Origin: Streptomyces werraensis
Lineage (GTDB): Bacteria > Actinomycetota > Actinomycetes > Streptomycetales > Streptomycetaceae
DNA length: 64,000 nt
Direction: 5' to 3'
NCBI GenBank assembly: GCA_014656175.1
Contig: BNBX01000001.1
Coordinates: 966,324-1,030,323, forward strand
Part shown: positions 61,965-64,000 of the stretch, piece by piece
Layout of the letters: each line of letters starts with the position of its first letter
Position numbering within the stretch: position 1 is the stretch's first letter
The notes under the pieces: generated by a model
Database searches by the model: none
What the model was told of the DNA's origin: nothing
The model's input: only the letters and a program-made list of their open reading frames with translations
Program-made: the position numbers and the translations under genes

Positions 61965-63407
61965 TCAGGCGGCGGCGACGAAGGTGTGCGCGGCCTTGTC
62001 GTGCCAGCACTGGCGCCAGGGCTTGTCGAACAGGCACCACAGCACGCCGACGACGCCGACCACGAGCAGTCCGGGCACGCTGTAGACCAGCCAGCGCCGC
62101 AGCGCCGCGCCGAGCTCCGGGGCCTCGTGCGCCTCGATGTCCCGCACCTCGATGCCCATGAGCCTCTTGCCCAGCGTGCGGCCCCACTTGACGGTCGGCA
62201 GCACCTCGAGGAGCACCCCGCCGAGCAGCAGGACGGCGAGGACGATGCCGAGGTGGACGGAGGTGGTGCCGTCGACCAGCCACACCGTGACGGTCCGTCC
62301 TGACAGCTTGGCCGCCTCGATCTTCGCGTCGATGTGGTCCAGGGCCTTCATACCGAGGGGCACGGCGGCCGCGGCGGTGACGGCGCCGAGGACGACCGTG
62401 TCGAACAGCCGGGCGGCCAGCCGTCGGCCCAGGGTGGCGGGGCGGGCGGCGGCCTGGCGGCGGGCGGCGGCCTGGAACACGTCGTCGACCGGCGGCTTCC
62501 AGGGCGCGGGCTGCGGTTCCGGGGCGGCGCCCGCGAGCCGGTGCACCTGCTGCGGCCAGGAGGGCTGCCCGCCCCCGGGGCCGGACGTCAGCGGCGCCGA
62601 GGCGGCCGGGGCCGCGGCCGCCGCCGGGGTCGCCGGGGCGGACGCGGCGGGCGCGGCGGGTCCGGTGGTCTGCGGGGGCACGGCGGGCGCGGTGGCCTGC
62701 TGCGGGCCGGACGGCGGGGCGGCGGGCGCGGACGCCGACGCGGCGGCGCGCTCGGCCGCGGCCTTCCCGGCGGTGAAGCCGGGCCGTCCGGCGCCGGGCG
62801 CGTTCGTCTCCCCGGCGCGCGGGGAGACGGCGCGGAAGGTCATGGTGCCCTCGTCGGGGGACGCCGCCGCGCCGCCGGACGGGACGGGCGGTTGCGCGGA
62901 GCCGGCCGTCGGCCTGCGGAAGACGAACGTCCCGTCCGCCCGCGGGGCGTCCTGGGAGGCGGGTGCCGGTGCCGAGGTGTCCGGGGTGTGCGGCACGCGG
63001 GGGTCGGCGCCGGCGGTCCCCCAGGAGACCTTGCGGTCCTGGTCGCCGCCGAAGCCGGACTGGCGGGAGCGGTCGGCGCCCCAGGCGGAGGCGGGCTCGG
63101 GCCTGCTGCCGTGCTGGGCGTCGGCCGGGGACGGGGCCGCCGGGGCGGGCGCGTCGTCCGGGTCCTCGTCGAAGAAGTGCGGGCCGGTCTCCTCCACGGA
63201 CGGCACGGCCGGCGCGGCGCCGGAGGAGGCGGCCGGCGCGGCGCCGGGCGGCGGGGCGAGCGGCTCTCCGTCGGCGGGTGCCGGACGGCTGGTGCCCGGC
63301 ACCCAGGAGGCGCCGTTCCAGTACCGGACGTAGCCGGGAATGGAGGGGTCCGGGTAGTACCCCTCGCGGGGCCTGTCGTCTCCGGGTGCCGGGGTTGGGG
63401 CGCTCAT
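61965..63407 (-). CDS. RDD family protein with N-terminal DUF2510
   Basis: 480 residues. DUF2510 near the start (GYYPDPSIPGYVRYWNGASW), a long Ala/Pro-rich disordered linker (about 40-310), then an RDD domain: GRRLAARLFDTVVLGAVTAA, KWGRTLGKRLMGIEV and a C-terminal helix followed by DKPWRQCWHDKAAHTFV. MSAPTPAP at 63407. DUF2510 may read membrane or wall state; the role is unknown. It is a paralogue of the RDD gene downstream. Confidence 0.9.
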   Translation of the reverse strand: MSAPTPAPGDDRPREGYYPDPSIPGYVRYWNGASWVPGTSRPAPADGEPLAPPPGAAPAASSGAAPAVPSVEETGPHFFDEDPDDAPAPAAPSPADAQHGSRPEPASAWGADRSRQSGFGGDQDRKVSWGTAGADPRVPHTPDTSAPAPASQDAPRADGTFVFRRPTAGSAQPPVPSGGAAASPDEGTMTFRAVSPRAGETNAPGAGRPGFTAGKAAAERAAASASAPAAPPSGPQQATAPAVPPQTTGPAAPAASAPATPAAAAAPAASAPLTSGPGGGQPSWPQQVHRLAGAAPEPQPAPWKPPVDDVFQAAARRQAAARPATLGRRLAARLFDTVVLGAVTAAAAVPLGMKALDHIDAKIEAAKLSGRTVTVWLVDGTTSVHLGIVLAVLLLGGVLLEVLPTVKWGRTLGKRLMGIEVRDIEAHEAPELGAALRRWLVYSVPGLLVVGVVGVLWCLFDKPWRQCWHDKAAHTFVAAA

Positions 63408-63522
63408 GTCCGTCGTCCCGTATCTGCTCGAGGGATGGGTCGGGGGCAACCACATCTATCAGACGGGCGGGGCCCGGACGTCCCGTCCGGGCGGACCCCA
63501 CCCCTTTCGGGCACCTTCTCGT

Positions 63523-64000
63523 TCAGAAGAGCTTGCCCGGGTTCAGAATGCCGAGCGGATCGAACGCGAGCTTGACGGCCCGCTGCATCTCCATGGACAC
63601 GGGACCGGCCTCCCGCGCCAGCCACTCCTTCTTCAGCACGCCGACCCCGTGCTCGCCGGTGATGGTGCCGCCGAGTTCCAGGCCGAGCGCCATGATCTCG
63701 TCGAAGGACTCGCGGGCCCGCCGGGACTCGTCCGGGTCGGAGGCGTCGAAGCAGACCGTCGGGTGGGTGTTGCCGTCGCCGGCGTGGGCGACGACGCCGA
63801 TGGTCAGCCCGTGCTTCTCGGAGATCCGCTCGACGCCCTCGATCAGCTCCCCGAGCCGGGAGCGGGGCACGCACACGTCGTCGATCATCGTGGTGCCCTT
63901 GACGGCCTCCAGCGCGACCAGGGACATCCGGCGGGCCTGGAGCAGCATCTCCGACTCGGCGGCGTCCTCGGCGGGGACGACCTGGGTGGCGCCGGCCTCC
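63523..64000 (-). CDS. FAD-linked oxidase, C-terminal part (GlcD-like, partial)
   Basis: The gene runs off the right edge, so only about 158 C-terminal residues are visible. The FAD-oxidase C-terminal domain is clear: GLTIGVVAHAGDGNTHPTVC with the HAGDGN motif, LGGTITGEHGVGVLKKEWL with GEHGVG, and FDPLGILNPGKLF at the end. Members oxidise glycolate, D-lactate or related 2-hydroxy acids. The substrate part is outside the window. Confidence 0.92.
   Translation of the reverse strand, partial: EAGATQVVPAEDAAESEMLLQARRMSLVALEAVKGTTMIDDVCVPRSRLGELIEGVERISEKHGLTIGVVAHAGDGNTHPTVCFDASDPDESRRARESFDEIMALGLELGGTITGEHGVGVLKKEWLAREAGPVSMEMQRAVKLAFDPLGILNPGKLF

Overview
The window is chromosomal DNA of a Streptomyces species or a close actinomycete relative. 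It has very high GC, GTG starts and four-base stop/start overlaps. Several genes look leaderless, with a -10 box 6-7 bases before the ATG. Typical streptomycete families are present: DUF397, DUF5753 XRE regulators, DUF2017-ClpS, CysO/CysM/Mec, DasR-type operators and a nagF-nagE1-nagE2 GlcNAc phosphotransferase locus. Naming of the genus is inference from family content; no rRNA is present.

Layout. 0-12 kb: a GH6 lipoprotein, a class F sortase with a membrane-anchored partner, a HAD phosphatase, a ROK regulator divergent from a Gfo/Idh/MocA oxidoreductase, a fumarylacetoacetate hydrolase family enzyme, a second YidC, an HxlR regulator divergent from an MFS exporter, and a SEC-C protein. 12.2-13.2 kb: an alpha/beta hydrolase with a strong upstream operator but no neighbouring regulator gene. 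13.2-23.7 kb: a defence island in one orientation, consisting of Vsr, a Z1 helicase-like ATPase, a PD-(D/E)XK nuclease, a MORC/MutL-like GHKL ATPase, an unrecognised protein, a helical domain fused to a cytosine-5 methyltransferase lacking its catalytic cysteine, and an intact cytosine-5 methyltransferase. 23.7-30.8 kb: accessory regulators (anti-sigma-like ATPase, XRE, DUF397), acetyltransferases, a frameshifted gene, a TetR/acetyltransferase pair and a small heat-shock cluster.

30.8-64 kb is mostly core chromosome: an MFS transporter, DUF445, an SGNH hydrolase, an ABC-2 exporter, a bifunctional penicillin-binding protein, a guanidinium exporter under a probable guanidine-III riboswitch, a GroES-like protein, Bcp, tRNA-Leu(UAG), RdgB, RNase PH, the GlcNAc PTS genes with DasR sites, a metallo-hydrolase, a cysteine biosynthesis set (Mec, cysteine leader peptide, CysO, CysM), an amino acid permease, DUF2017-ClpS, NAD salvage (pncB, pncA), a secreted M6 metalloprotease, two RDD membrane proteins and the end of an FAD-linked oxidase.

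The most interesting part is the defence island. Five genes from Z1 to the pseudo-methyltransferase overlap or abut, the last methyltransferase follows after nine bases, and together they look like one restriction-type machine with a paired dead/active methyltransferase. Other points worth a look are a Shine-Dalgarno sequence buried in a perfect 11-bp hairpin, a leaderless 11-codon leader peptide before an acetyltransferase, and several strong palindromic operators.
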